A stretch of 64,000 nucleotides of DNA. It comes from Amycolatopsis sp. NBRC 101858 (lineage in GTDB: Bacteria > Actinomycetota > Actinomycetes > Mycobacteriales > Pseudonocardiaceae). Both the position numbers and the translations under genes were made by a program. A model generated the notes under the pieces. The model saw only the letters and a list, made by a program, of their open reading frames with translations. It searched no databases and was not told where the DNA came from. This document shows positions 45,162 to 53,779 of the stretch, in pieces. Numbering within the stretch: the first letter of the stretch is position 1; each line of letters opens with the position of its first letter. Location of the stretch: the NCBI RefSeq assembly GCF_030269325.1, contig NZ_BSTD01000001.1:124001-188000 (forward strand). The letters run 5' to 3'.

Positions 45162-46070
45162 TCACAACTCCGCCAGCCGGTCCAAAGCCAGCAGCCCCGC
45201 CCCCAGCCGTCCGGCCTCGTCGCCCAGCTTCGCGATCCGCAACTCCGGCATCCGCTGAAATGTCAGATGCGAAGCCAGCCACTCGCGCACCGGCTCCAGC
45301 ACGTAGTCCGCCGCCGTGAAGAGGCCGCCGCCGAGGATGATCACCTCCGGGCCCAGCAGGGTCAGCAACGTGCGGATTCCGTGGCCCAGGCCGTCGAGGG
45401 CGTCCTGGACCACCGCCACCGCGACCTCGTCGCCGTGGCGGGCCAGGTCGACCACCTCGCGGGCGCCGTCGGCCGCGCGGCCCGTGCGCTCCGTGTAGCG
45501 GCGGGCGATCGCCGCCGCCGAGGAAATCGCCTCCAGGCAGCCGATCGCTCCGCAGCCGCACTTGCCGGGGTGGCCCACGTCGATGTGCCCGACCTCGCCC
45601 GCCTGCCCGTGCGCGCGGTGGATCCGGCCGTCGAGCAGCAGCGCGGCCGCGATCCCGGTGCCGACCGGGATGAACGCCGCGTTCGTCGCGCCCTGGCCCG
45701 CGCCCACGCGGAACTCGGCGATGCCGCCCGCGGTGACGTCGTGCCCGAACGCCACCGGCAGCCCGAGCCGCTCCTCCAGCAGCTCGCCGAACGGGACCTC
45801 ACGCCAGTCGAGGTTGGCCGAGAAATGACAGACGCGGGTCTCCTCGTCCACGATCCCGGGCACGACCACGCCGACCGCGGCCGGCGCCTCGGTCCCGGCC
45901 TGCGCGGACAACGCGGCCACGATGTCCACGACCTGCGCGGCCAGCGCCGTGCCGTCCGCGCTGCGCGCCGTCTCCGCGCGCAGCGCCGCCCGGGGCTGGA
46001 GCTGCTCGTCCAGCAGCGCTGCCTTGATCGTCGTCCCGCCCACATCGAGGGCCGCCACCATTCGAGTCAC
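45162..46070 (-). CDS. ROK-family sugar kinase (glucokinase-like)
   Basis: 302 residues. ATP site ALDVGGTTIKAALLD, zinc-binding GHIDVGHPGKCGCGAIGCLEA and a C-terminal GPEVIILGGGLF. No N-terminal HTH, so it is a kinase rather than a repressor. It phosphorylates glucose or a related hexose or amino sugar. GTG at 46070 is preferred to ATG at 46061 because GACAAT, a good -10, lies 6 bases upstream. Confidence 0.88.
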   Translation of the reverse strand: MTRMVAALDVGGTTIKAALLDEQLQPRAALRAETARSADGTALAAQVVDIVAALSAQAGTEAPAAVGVVVPGIVDEETRVCHFSANLDWREVPFGELLEERLGLPVAFGHDVTAGGIAEFRVGAGQGATNAAFIPVGTGIAAALLLDGRIHRAHGQAGEVGHIDVGHPGKCGCGAIGCLEAISSAAAIARRYTERTGRAADGAREVVDLARHGDEVAVAVVQDALDGLGHGIRTLLTLLGPEVIILGGGLFTAADYVLEPVREWLASHLTFQRMPELRIAKLGDEAGRLGAGLLALDRLAEL

Positions 46071-46076
46071 CGCGGC

Positions 46077-46082
46077 ATTGTC
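46077..46082 (-). promoter_or_regulatory. -10 hexamer of the ROK kinase promoter
   Basis: GACAAT on the minus strand, 6 bases before the GTG at 46070. Confidence 0.45.
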
Positions 46083-46108
46083 ACATTGACGCGCCCCGAA
46101 CGGCGGAC

Positions 46109-46225
46109 CTACGCTCAACCGGCCAGACGAGGAGATTCCGGAACGCGGTGAAAGTCCGCGCGGTCGCGCCACTGTGACCCCCGCCAGGGGGAAGCCAGAC
46201 CCGGATCCCTTCGTGGAGACCCCGA
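46109..46225 (+). promoter_or_regulatory. Cobalamin (B12) riboswitch
   Basis: Contains the ordered landmarks of the class: GGTGAAAGTCCGCGCGG, the B12-box core GCCACTGTGACCC and GGAAGCCAGACCC. It lies about 50 bases before cbtB and should switch off the cobalt-transport genes when adenosylcobalamin is abundant. Exact ends are approximate. Confidence 0.9.
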
Positions 46226-46257
46226 TGAGGCCGCGAAAGCCCGAGGAGGCCACGCTC

Positions 46258-46467
46258 ATGTCCCAAACGGCAGCTCCCGCCGTTCCGCTCCCGATCCGCA
46301 TCCCGATCCGTGAGATCGTGCCGTGGGCGGTGTTCGTGGTGCTCCTCGCCCTGATCGCGCTGTACTTCGTGAGCGCCGAGCAGGGCGCGACGGCGGTGTT
46401 CGCGAACAACTACGTCCACGAGTTCGTGCACGACGGCCGGCACCTGCTGGCCTTCCCCTGCCACTGA
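46258..46467 (+). CDS. cbtB: Cobalt transporter subunit CbtB
   Basis: 69 residues with one membrane helix (VPWAVFVVLLALIALYFV) and a C-terminal His-rich end: NNYVHEFVHDGRHLLAFPCH, the family's metal-binding tail. GAGGAGG 8 bases before ATG, directly below the cobalamin riboswitch. An in-frame ATG at 46225 lies within the riboswitch region and is less likely. Confidence 0.9.
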   Translation: MSQTAAPAVPLPIRIPIREIVPWAVFVVLLALIALYFVSAEQGATAVFANNYVHEFVHDGRHLLAFPCH

Positions 46468-46485
46468 TCGGCGGCACGACCTCCC

Positions 46486-47244
46486 ATGATGAAGACCCTG
46501 CTGGTCCGCGGCATGCTCGCGGGCCTGATCGCCGGCGTGCTCGCGTTCGGGTTCGCCTACGCCTTCGGTGAGCCGTCCGTGAACACCGCCATCGGCCTCG
46601 AAGAGTCCGGCGGCCACGCCCACTCCCACGACGCGGGCGCCACCCCCGCGCCGGCCGAGGAACCCGAAGAGGAGCTCGTCCCGCGGGACATCCAGAGCAC
46701 CGTCGGGCTGCTCACCGGCGTCCTGGTCTACGGCGTCGCGATCGGCGGCCTGCTTTCGCTCGCCTTCGCGTTCGCCCAGGGCCGCCTCGGCAGCCTCCGC
46801 CCCCGCGTGACGGCGTTGCTGCTCACCGGCGGCGCGTTCGCCGTGGTGTTCCTGGTCCCGTTCCTGAAGTACCCGGCCAACCCGCCGGCGGTGGGCCAGC
46901 CGGGCACGATCGGCTCGCGCACCGAGCTGTACTTCGGCTTCGTCGCGGTCTCGCTGCTGGCGGGCATCCTCGCGACGGTGTTCGGCCGCAAGCTCGCGGA
47001 CCGCTTCGGCGCGTGGAACGGCTTCCTCCTGGCCGCGGCGGGCTACCTCGTCGTGATCGCCGTGGTGGCCTGGCTGATGCCGGTGGTCGACGAGGTCCCG
47101 GCGGACTTCCCGGCCTCGACGCTGTGGAGCTTCCGCACGGCTTCGATCGGCACGCAGCTGACGCTGTGGCTGGCGCTGGGCCTGGCGTTCGGCGCCTTCG
47201 CGGAGAAGTCGCTGACGAAGAAGGCGGCCGTCACCGCATCGTGA
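46486..47244 (+). CDS. cbtA: Cobalt transporter subunit CbtA
   Basis: 252 residues, about six membrane helices. A loop with HAHSHDAG after the first helix could bind cobalt; EEPEEELVPRDIQSTVG follows. CbtA and CbtB together import cobalt for corrinoid synthesis. 18 bases after cbtB, same riboswitch control, closed by a hairpin terminator. Confidence 0.9.
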   Translation: MMKTLLVRGMLAGLIAGVLAFGFAYAFGEPSVNTAIGLEESGGHAHSHDAGATPAPAEEPEEELVPRDIQSTVGLLTGVLVYGVAIGGLLSLAFAFAQGRLGSLRPRVTALLLTGGAFAVVFLVPFLKYPANPPAVGQPGTIGSRTELYFGFVAVSLLAGILATVFGRKLADRFGAWNGFLLAAAGYLVVIAVVAWLMPVVDEVPADFPASTLWSFRTASIGTQLTLWLALGLAFGAFAEKSLTKKAAVTAS

Positions 47245-47255
47245 CCTCGTGATCG

Positions 47256-47284
47256 GGCCGGCCGGAACAACCGGCCGGCCTGTT
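47256..47284 (+). terminator. Terminator after cbtA
   Basis: Perfect 10-bp stem GGCCGGCCGG with an AACAA loop, followed by TGTT. Confidence 0.85.
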
Positions 47285-47324
47285 CGGGCGTGATCGTCAA
47301 GACGGCGATCACGAGGGGGAAACG

Positions 47325-47690
47325 GTGACGAACCGGCAGACGATCCTGACGGTGTTCCTGATCTGGTCTCTCATGGCGCTCTCGCCGATCGGCGCCGACT
47401 GGCTGACCTCGATCGGCGTGGGCGAGTGGACGGCCGTCTGGGTGGTGGCCGCGGCGCCGTTCGTCGTGGCGCTGATCGGCCTTCCGTATTGGCGGCGCAC
47501 CGGCAAGCGAACAGCCACGCGGCAGCTGCTGCTGGTCTGGGTGGGCGCGCCCGGGATCGTCCTCGGCCTGACCGGCCTGATCACCGGTTCGGCGTCGCGC
47601 GGTCACGTGTTCGTGCTGGTCTTCCTGGCCATCCCGGCCGCGATCGCCCTCGTGGTCATCGCCCTCGGCGGGCGGCGAGCGGACGGTTAG
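47325..47690 (+). CDS. Small membrane protein, 121 aa
   Basis: Four hydrophobic helices with a short basic loop (WRRTGKRTATRQ). GTG start preceded by GAGGGGG. Family not recognised. Its stop overlaps that of cobQ on the other strand by 4 bases. Confidence 0.65.
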   Translation: MTNRQTILTVFLIWSLMALSPIGADWLTSIGVGEWTAVWVVAAAPFVVALIGLPYWRRTGKRTATRQLLLVWVGAPGIVLGLTGLITGSASRGHVFVLVFLAIPAAIALVVIALGGRRADG

Positions 47691-49168
47691 GGCACACCGG
47701 GCGGGACGAATGGCAGGTCCGTCGGCGCGCCCCGGTCGAGCAGGGTGCGCAGCGCCGCGGTGTCCAGGTGCTCGCCGATCGCGTCGGCCAGCTTCTCCAG
47801 CATCTCTTCGCGCAGCTCGGCGAAGCCGGGCGCGTCCGCGGCCGGGGTCCACGCGACCCCGGCCTGGGCCGCGGCTTCGGTGAGCCACGCGCGGCGGAAG
47901 GCGTCGTTCTCGAAGGCGCCGTGCCACATCGTGCCCCAGACCGCACCCCGGCGCGCGCCGTCCAAAAAGGACTCCTGTGCCGACGCCATCGTCACCGAGC
48001 CGTGGTGGATCTCGTACGCGTCGACGCGGTTGCCCCGCCAGTCGCCCGACGGGCGGGCGAGCACCTTCTCCGCGGCGAACGTCACGCGCGCCGGCAGCAG
48101 GCCGAGGCCCGGCACCGCGCCGGCGCCGGACTCGACGTCGTCCACAATGGACTCGGCGAGCATCTGGTAGCCACCGCAGATCCCGAGCACCGGCCGGCCC
48201 GCCGCGGCGCGCGCGGCGACCGCTGTGTCGAGGCCGCGGTCGCGCAGCCAGGCCAGGTCGTCGACGGTGGCGCGCGAGCCGGGCAGCACCACGACGTCCG
48301 CCGCCGCGACGGTGTCGGGGTCGGCCGTGAGCGTCACGGTGACGCCGGGTTCGGCCGCGAGGGCGTCGACGTCGGTGGCGTTGGACGCGCGCGGGAAGCG
48401 CACGACGGCCACCCGCAACCCGGGGCCGTGGGCCTCCCGGCGCCAGCCCGCGGCGGCGAGGGCGTCCTCGGAGTCGATCCAGACGCGGTCGAGCCACGGG
48501 AGCACGCCCAGCACCGGCCGGCCGGTCACCTTCTCGAGGCTGTCGAGGCCGGGGCGCAGCAGGCCGACGTCGCCGCGGAACTTGTTGACCACCCAGCCGG
48601 CGACGAGCGCCTGGTCCTCGGCGGAGAGCAGGGCGAGGGTGCCGAACATGGCGGCCAGGACGCCCCCGCGGTCGATGTCGCCGACGACGAGCACGGGCAG
48701 CCCGAACCGGCGCGCGAGCCCCAGGTTGACGTAGTCGCCGCCGCGCAGGTTGATCTCGGCGGGGCTGCCGGCGCCTTCGCAGACGACGACGTCGTAGCGG
48801 GAGCTGAGGTCTTCGTAGGCGGCGAAGGCGATCTCGGCGAGCCCGGCGCGGCCGGTGGCGTACTCGCCGGCTTCGAGGGTCCCGAAGGGCTTCCCGAGCG
48901 CGACGACGTGACTGCGCCGATCGCTGCCGGGCTTGAGCAGAACGGGGTTCATGGCGGCTTCGGGTTCGACCCGCGCGGCGCGGGCCTGCAGCCACTGGGC
49001 GCGCCCGATCTCGGCACCGTCGGCGCAGACCATGGAGTTGTTGGACATGTTCTGCGCTTTGAAGGGGGCGACGCGGACGCCTTGGCGGGCAAGCCACCGG
49101 CAGACCCCGGCGGTGACGAGGCTCTTCCCGGCATCGGAGGTGGTGCCGGCGATGAGGAGGCCGCTCAT
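47687..49168 (-). CDS. cobQ: Cobyric acid synthase
   Basis: 493 residues. N-terminal ATP-dependent domain LLIAGTTSDAGKSLVTAGV and FKAQNMSNNS; C-terminal class I glutamine amidotransferase with nucleophile Cys in LGICGGYQML and the late His in MWHGAFEND. It amidates the b, d, e and g carboxylates of adenosyl-cobyrinate a,c-diamide. It follows cobD; the junction between them is duplicated (see repeat). Confidence 0.95.
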   Translation of the reverse strand: MSGLLIAGTTSDAGKSLVTAGVCRWLARQGVRVAPFKAQNMSNNSMVCADGAEIGRAQWLQARAARVEPEAAMNPVLLKPGSDRRSHVVALGKPFGTLEAGEYATGRAGLAEIAFAAYEDLSSRYDVVVCEGAGSPAEINLRGGDYVNLGLARRFGLPVLVVGDIDRGGVLAAMFGTLALLSAEDQALVAGWVVNKFRGDVGLLRPGLDSLEKVTGRPVLGVLPWLDRVWIDSEDALAAAGWRREAHGPGLRVAVVRFPRASNATDVDALAAEPGVTVTLTADPDTVAAADVVVLPGSRATVDDLAWLRDRGLDTAVAARAAAGRPVLGICGGYQMLAESIVDDVESGAGAVPGLGLLPARVTFAAEKVLARPSGDWRGNRVDAYEIHHGSVTMASAQESFLDGARRGAVWGTMWHGAFENDAFRRAWLTEAAAQAGVAWTPAADAPGFAELREEMLEKLADAIGEHLDTAALRTLLDRGAPTDLPFVPPGVP

Positions 49169-49225
49169 CGGGCCACCCCGGACATCGTCCCCGCGGTGAA
49201 GAGGCCGCTCATCGGGCCACCCCGG
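49157..49225. repeat. 25-bp direct repeat spanning the cobD-cobQ junction
   Basis: GAGGCCGCTCATCGGGCCAC and the following CCCGG occur at 49157-49181 and 49201-49225. Each copy holds (minus strand) CCGATGAGCGGCCTC, that is, a stop overlapping a start. It is a 44-base tandem duplication of the gene junction. Confidence 0.9.
49165..49212 (-). CDS. Possible 15-codon linker ORF between cobD and cobQ
   Basis: Created by the duplicated junction: it starts in ATGA overlapping the cobD stop and ends in ATGA overlapping the cobQ start. Its peptide begins MSGLF, a near copy of the CobQ N-terminus (MSGLL). It could carry ribosomes from cobD to cobQ. Too short to judge as a functional peptide. Confidence 0.35.
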   Translation of the reverse strand: MSGLFTAGTMSGVAR

Positions 49226-50141
49226 CGGCGGCCACCACCGCGGCGAGCCCGACCAGCCGCGACAACCGCACCGCCCTCCTCAAGTCGACCGGCTCCGGAT
49301 CGCGGCCCTCGCCGAGCCGGGCTCGGCTCTCCACCTCACCGCCGTAGCTGTTCGTCCCGCCGAGCCGGATGTCCAGCGCCCCCGCGAACGCCGCCTCGAC
49401 CTGGCCCGCGTTCGGGCTCGGGTGCTGCCCGCCGTCGCGGCGCCAGACCCGCCACGCACCCCGCGTGCGGCCTCCCACCAGCGGCGCGCACAACGCCGTG
49501 AGCACTGCTCCGATCCGCGACGGCGCCAGGTTGGCCACGTCGTCGGCGCGCGCCGCGGCCCAGCCGAAGTTCCGGTACCGCGGCGACCGGTACCCGACCA
49601 TCGCGTCGAGCGTGTTGAGCGCGCGGTAGCCGAGCAACCCGGGCATCCCCGCGACCGCGCCCCAGAACAACGGCGCGACCACCGCGTCCGAGGTGTTCTC
49701 GGCGATCGACTCGGTCGCCGCGCGGGTCAGCTCGGCGGAGTCGAGCGTCGTCGCGTCGCGCGCGCAGAGGTGCGACAGCCGCGTACGCGCCGAAGGTACT
49801 TCGCCCGCTTCGAGCAGGCGGGCCATTTCGGCGCCTTCGGCGGCGAGGCCGCGTCCGCCGAGCACTGCCCACGTACACGCGGCAGTGAGCGCGAAGCGCG
49901 CGAAGGGACGTCGCCGCGTCGCCGTCTGAAGCGCGACGCCGAGGCCGACAGCACCGAAGGCGCACAACCCCGCGTACACGGCTCCGCGCGGCTTCGAGTC
50001 CGCCCACAGGACGCGTTCGAGGCGCGCGGCCGCCGAACCGAAGATCGCGACCGGGTGCCCCCGTCGAGGGTCGCCGAACAGGGTGTCGGCGGCATATCCG
50101 GTAACGAGTCCGGCAGCGGTTGTCCCTAGACGGAGTGGCAC
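49209..50141 (-). CDS. cobD: Adenosylcobinamide-phosphate synthase (CbiB/CobD)
   Basis: 310 residues, membrane protein with several hydrophobic helices. DTLFGDPRRGHPVAIFG at the N-terminus, SIAENTSDAVVAPLFWGAVAG and MVGYRSPRYRNFGWAAAR are hallmarks. It attaches the aminopropanol arm to cobyric acid. GTG at 50141 is chosen because TACCGT, a -10-like hexamer, lies 7 bases upstream; GTG at 50150 is the alternative. Divergent from cobU. Confidence 0.93.
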   Translation of the reverse strand: MPLRLGTTAAGLVTGYAADTLFGDPRRGHPVAIFGSAAARLERVLWADSKPRGAVYAGLCAFGAVGLGVALQTATRRRPFARFALTAACTWAVLGGRGLAAEGAEMARLLEAGEVPSARTRLSHLCARDATTLDSAELTRAATESIAENTSDAVVAPLFWGAVAGMPGLLGYRALNTLDAMVGYRSPRYRNFGWAAARADDVANLAPSRIGAVLTALCAPLVGGRTRGAWRVWRRDGGQHPSPNAGQVEAAFAGALDIRLGGTNSYGGEVESRARLGEGRDPEPVDLRRAVRLSRLVGLAAVVAAAGVAR

Positions 50142-50148
50142 GTGGCGC

Positions 50149-50154
50149 ACGGTA
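50149..50154 (-). promoter_or_regulatory. -10 hexamer of the cobD promoter
   Basis: TACCGT on the minus strand, 7 bases before the GTG at 50141; overlaps the divergent cobU promoter region. Confidence 0.4.
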
Positions 50155-50164
50155 GCGCGTGCAC

Positions 50165-50170
50165 CACAAT
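50165..50170 (+). promoter_or_regulatory. -10 hexamer of the cobU promoter
   Basis: CACAAT, 7 bases before the ATG at 50178, no ribosome site: leaderless. Confidence 0.4.
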
Positions 50171-50177
50171 GCCGGGT

Positions 50178-50780
50178 ATGACCAAGCTGACCCGCCGGCT
50201 CGCCGGGTACCTCGAGAACCTGGCACGCGCCCTTCGCCGGTACGGCCGCGACGAAGTCAAGGTGCTGGTCCTCGGCGGTGTCCGCTCGGGGAAGTCGCGG
50301 CACGCCGAACGGCTCGTCGCCCGCCACCCGCACCTCGTCTACGTCGCGCCCGGCCTGCCCGCGAGCGACGACGATCCCGAATGGGCCGCACGGGTGGCCG
50401 CGCACCAAGCGCGGCGGCCGGCGAACTGGAAGACCGTCGAGACGACGGACCTCGCGGGCACCCTCCGGAAGGCGACCGAGCCGCTGCTGATCGACTGCCT
50501 CGGCACCTGGCTGTCCCGGGTGCTGGACGACGTCGGCGCGTGGCGGCAGAAGCCGGGCTGGGAGCACCGGCTCGACGACCGGCTCGAGGACTTCCTGGCC
50601 GCCTGGGCCGCGGCGCGGGTCCCGGTGGTCGCGGTCAGCAACGAGGTCGGCAGCGGTGTGGTGCCCGCAACGTCGTCCGGACGGCTGTTCCGTGATGTGC
50701 TGGGCGCACTGAACAACCGGGTGTCCGCCGACGCCGACCGGGTCGTGCTGGTCGTCGCGGGCCGGGCGCTCGACCTGTAG
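50178..50780 (+). CDS. cobU: Adenosylcobinamide kinase / guanylyltransferase
   Basis: 200 residues. P-loop GGVRSGKSRHAE, followed by VYVAPGLPASDDDPEWAARV and VSNEVGSGVVP, the two signatures of CobU. A basic N-terminal helix of about 30 residues before the P-loop is longer than usual. It activates adenosylcobinamide to the GDP form. First gene of cobU-cobT-cobS. Confidence 0.93.
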   Translation: MTKLTRRLAGYLENLARALRRYGRDEVKVLVLGGVRSGKSRHAERLVARHPHLVYVAPGLPASDDDPEWAARVAAHQARRPANWKTVETTDLAGTLRKATEPLLIDCLGTWLSRVLDDVGAWRQKPGWEHRLDDRLEDFLAAWAAARVPVVAVSNEVGSGVVPATSSGRLFRDVLGALNNRVSADADRVVLVVAGRALDL

Positions 50781-50793
50781 CCAGGAGGCTCCC

Positions 50794-51807
50794 GTGTTCG
50801 ACGTACCCGCGCCCGACCCCGCCGCCCGCGCCGCCGCGCTCGACCGGCTCGACGGCCTGGTCAAGCCGCTCGGCGCGCTCGGCAAGCTGGAGGAGATCGC
50901 CGCCTGGCTGGCCGCGGCGCACGGGAGCGTGCCGCCGCGCCCGCTGGACGACGTCCGGGTGGTCGTCTTCGCCGGCGACCACGGCGTGTCGGCGCTGTCG
51001 GCGTACCCGCGCGAGGTGACCGCGGCGATGGTGCGGGTGTTCCTGGCCGGCAAGAGCGGTGTGAACGTCCTCGCGGCGCAGGTCGGCGCGCGGGTCCGCG
51101 TGGCCGACCTGGGCGTCGACTGGGACGGCGCGGACGTCCCCGCCTCCGTCACCGCGCACAAGATCCGCCGCGGCTCGGGCTCGATCGACGTCGAGGACGC
51201 CCTGGCGCCGGGTGAGGCGCAGGCGGCGTTCGAGGCGGGCCGCGCGATCGCCCGCGAGGAGGCCGACGCGGACGTGCTGATCCCGGGCGACATGGGCATC
51301 GGCAACACGGCGATGTGCGCGGCGCTGGTGGCGGCGTCGCTGGGCCTGCCGGCGGCCGAGGTGGTCGGCACGGGAACGGGCGTCGACGCGGCCGGGCTGG
51401 AGCGCAAGACGGCGGCGGTCGCGGCGGCCCTGGCCCGGACGGCGGCCCGGGTCGAGGACCCGTTCGAGCGGTTGACGGCCCTGGGCAGCGCGTGCGTGGC
51501 GGCGACGGCAGGGTTCCTCGTCGAGGCGGCGCTGCGACGGATCCCGGTGCTGCTGGACGGGGTGTTCTCCGGCGCGGCGGCGCTGGTCGCGCGGGACATC
51601 GCGCCGGGCGCGGAGCGGTGGTGGCTGGCCGGGCACCGGTCCACGGAGCCTTCGCAGGCGTTCGCGCTGAAGGCGCTGGGGCTGGAACCGATCTTGGACT
51701 TCGGGCTGCGGCTGGGCGAAGGCAGTGGGGCGGTCCAGGCGGTCCCGGCACTGCGGGCGGCGCGGGCGATCATCGCGGACATGGGCCTGCTGGCGGACCT
51801 CGCTTGA
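50794..51807 (+). CDS. cobT: Nicotinate-nucleotide--dimethylbenzimidazole phosphoribosyltransferase
   Basis: 337 residues. FAGDHGVSALSAYPREVT, GDMGIGNTAMCAAL and LRLGEGSGAVQA (with the catalytic Glu) are family signatures. It makes alpha-ribazole phosphate from the lower ligand produced by BluB. GGAGG 5 bases before GTG, 13 bases after cobU. Confidence 0.95.
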   Translation: MFDVPAPDPAARAAALDRLDGLVKPLGALGKLEEIAAWLAAAHGSVPPRPLDDVRVVVFAGDHGVSALSAYPREVTAAMVRVFLAGKSGVNVLAAQVGARVRVADLGVDWDGADVPASVTAHKIRRGSGSIDVEDALAPGEAQAAFEAGRAIAREEADADVLIPGDMGIGNTAMCAALVAASLGLPAAEVVGTGTGVDAAGLERKTAAVAAALARTAARVEDPFERLTALGSACVAATAGFLVEAALRRIPVLLDGVFSGAAALVARDIAPGAERWWLAGHRSTEPSQAFALKALGLEPILDFGLRLGEGSGAVQAVPALRAARAIIADMGLLADLA

Positions 51808-52544
51808 GCCGCTGGGCCGACTCCGCGCGGCTGGCCGCCGGGACGCTCACCACCATCCCCGTCCCGGCGCCCCGCGTCATCGACCGGCGCGTGGCCGGGG
51901 GCGCCATGATGCTCGCCCCGCTCGCCGCCCTCCCGCTCGCCGCGGCCGCCGGGCTCGTCGTCGCCGGTGGGAACGCCCTCGATATCCCGAAGATCGCCAC
52001 CGCCGCCCTCGCGCTCGGAGCCGTCGCGCTCGGGAGCCGGGGCCTGCACCTCGACGGGCTCGCCGACACCGCCGACGGCCTCGGTGCCTCCTACGACCGC
52101 GCCAAGGCCCTCGACGTGATGCGCCGCGGGGACTCCGGCCCCACCGGGGTCGCGACGCTCGTCTTCGTCCTGCTCGTCCAGGTCGGCGCCCTGACCGCCG
52201 CGCAGCCGGTGACGGCGGCGGTGGCGGTCCTCATCGGGCGCTGCACGCTCTCGATGTCGTGCGCGCGCGGCGTTCCGTCGGCGCGGCCCGAGGGACTGGG
52301 CGCGACCGTCGCCGGCTCGGTCCCGAGAACCGTCGCGGTCGGGATCGCCGTGGCCGCCGCCGGGCTCGCCACGCTCATCCCCGGGATGGCCTGGTGGCGG
52401 GGCCCGCTGGCCGTGGTGCTCGCCTACGCCGTGACCGCGGCTCTCCTGGCCAGGTGCACCCGGCGGCTCGGCGGAGTCACCGGCGACGTCCTCGGCGCCG
52501 GGGTCGAGGTCGCCGTCGCCGCCTCGCTGCTCGCACTCGCCTAA
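51804..52544 (+). CDS. cobS: Adenosylcobinamide-GDP ribazoletransferase (cobalamin synthase)
   Basis: 246 residues, multi-pass membrane enzyme. RGLHLDGLADTADGLGA carries the metal-binding aspartates; MRRGDSGPTGV follows. It joins the nucleotide loop to the corrin ring. Starts at TTG in a TTGA overlap with cobT, since no other start precedes the conserved region. Confidence 0.92.
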   Translation: MSRWADSARLAAGTLTTIPVPAPRVIDRRVAGGAMMLAPLAALPLAAAAGLVVAGGNALDIPKIATAALALGAVALGSRGLHLDGLADTADGLGASYDRAKALDVMRRGDSGPTGVATLVFVLLVQVGALTAAQPVTAAVAVLIGRCTLSMSCARGVPSARPEGLGATVAGSVPRTVAVGIAVAAAGLATLIPGMAWWRGPLAVVLAYAVTAALLARCTRRLGGVTGDVLGAGVEVAVAASLLALA

Positions 52545-52562
52545 AACGTCGTACCCCACGCC

Positions 52563-52568
52563 TAAGGT
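52563..52568 (+). promoter_or_regulatory. -10 hexamer of the WYL regulator promoter
   Basis: TAAGGT, 7 bases before the GTG at 52576; leaderless. Confidence 0.45.
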
Positions 52569-52575
52569 CCCGACC

Positions 52576-53277
52576 GTGAACCGGACCGACCGTCTCTACG
52601 CCCTCGTCGAAGAACTGCGCGCCGTCGCGCCGCGGCCCCGCAGCGCGCGCTGGCTCGCGAACCGGTTCGAAGTCAGCACCCGCACGGTCGAGCGGGACAT
52701 CAGCGCGCTGCAGCAGTCGGGCACGCCGATCTACGCCGAACCCGGCCGCACCGGCGGGTACTGCCTCGACAAGGCACGCACCCTGCCGCCGGTCAACCTG
52801 ACCCCCGGCGAGGCCGTCGCGATGGCGATGGCACTCAAGCGGCTGGCCGGTACGCCGTTCCGCACCGAAGCGAGCTCGGCGTTGCGCAAGCTCGTCGCCG
52901 CGATGCAGGCCGACGACGCCGCGGCGGCCGAAGCCCTGGCCGGCCGGGTCCACTTCCTCGAAGACCCGCGCGACCTCCCGCCGATCCCCCGCGTGCTGGC
53001 CGACGCGCTGGTCACCCGCCGCGTCCTGCGCATCGGCTACGGCGATCGTGGCGGCGCCGAGACGCGGCGGGAGATCGAGCCGCTGGGGTTCGTCGGCAAG
53101 CCCGAGCACTGGTACCTGGTGGCCTGGTGCCGGCTGCGCGAAGAGATCCGCGCCTTCCGCACCGACCGGATCAAGTCGATCGCGGTCACCGCCGAGGTAC
53201 CCCCGCACCGCCCGCTGCGGCGCGAGGACCTCGACATCCCGTACGGCGTGGTCGAGCAGCTCAGCTTGGCGGAGTGA
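52576..53277 (+). CDS. YafY-type HTH/WYL-domain regulator
   Basis: 233 residues. DeoR-like HTH (RLYALVEELRA, SARWLANRFEVSTRTVERDISALQQSG) and a C-terminal WYL domain (GKPEHWYLVAWCRLREEIRAFRTDRIKS). WYL proteins bind nucleic acid or nucleotide ligands and often repress stress or defence genes. It is not evidently linked to cobalamin. Overlaps the convergent VOC gene by 17 bases. Confidence 0.88.
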   Translation: MNRTDRLYALVEELRAVAPRPRSARWLANRFEVSTRTVERDISALQQSGTPIYAEPGRTGGYCLDKARTLPPVNLTPGEAVAMAMALKRLAGTPFRTEASSALRKLVAAMQADDAAAAEALAGRVHFLEDPRDLPPIPRVLADALVTRRVLRIGYGDRGGAETRREIEPLGFVGKPEHWYLVAWCRLREEIRAFRTDRIKSIAVTAEVPPHRPLRREDLDIPYGVVEQLSLAE

Positions 53278-53626
53278 ACACCGAGAAGTGGTTGCCGGCC
53301 GGGTCCAGCACGTGCGCGAACTTCACGCCGACCGGGTTGACGGCCGGCGGCCGCTGCACCTTTCCCCCGGCCTCCTCGACCCGGCGGCACGCGGCGTCGA
53401 CGTCCTCGACGAGCACGGTGAACACGGCGTAATCGGGCATTTCACCCTTGGTCGCGAAGAGCCCGCCGCGCGAGCCGCCGGTGTCGATCACCCGGTAGGC
53501 GGCGTCGGTGCTGGCCGAGTCGTCCTGCGCGACGCTCCAGCCGAAGACCTCGCCGTAGAACCGTTCGGCAGCCGCCGGGTCGGCGGCGCCGATCTCGAAC
53601 CAGGCGACGTCGTTGAATCGGGGCAT
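53261..53626 (-). CDS. VOC-family protein, single domain
   Basis: 121 residues, one glyoxalase-fold unit: VAWFEIGAADPAAAERFYGEVFGW and PAGNHFSVFTPP. Dimer expected. Function not predictable; relatives act in resistance or as YafY-linked small-molecule binders. Confidence 0.8.
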   Translation of the reverse strand: MPRFNDVAWFEIGAADPAAAERFYGEVFGWSVAQDDSASTDAAYRVIDTGGSRGGLFATKGEMPDYAVFTVLVEDVDAACRRVEEAGGKVQRPPAVNPVGVKFAHVLDPAGNHFSVFTPPS

Positions 53627-53779
53627 GTCGTTCCTTCCACTGCCGCACCGGGCCGTTCCCGGCGGCGACACCCACTCTCGGTAGCGGTGGCGACAGCCCC
53701 CTGTCGGTGTTTCCGGCGGGGTTTGTCAACCTCGCCCGCCGGCCCGGCGTGTACCCGGTAAAGCCCCGAGGAGGACGCC

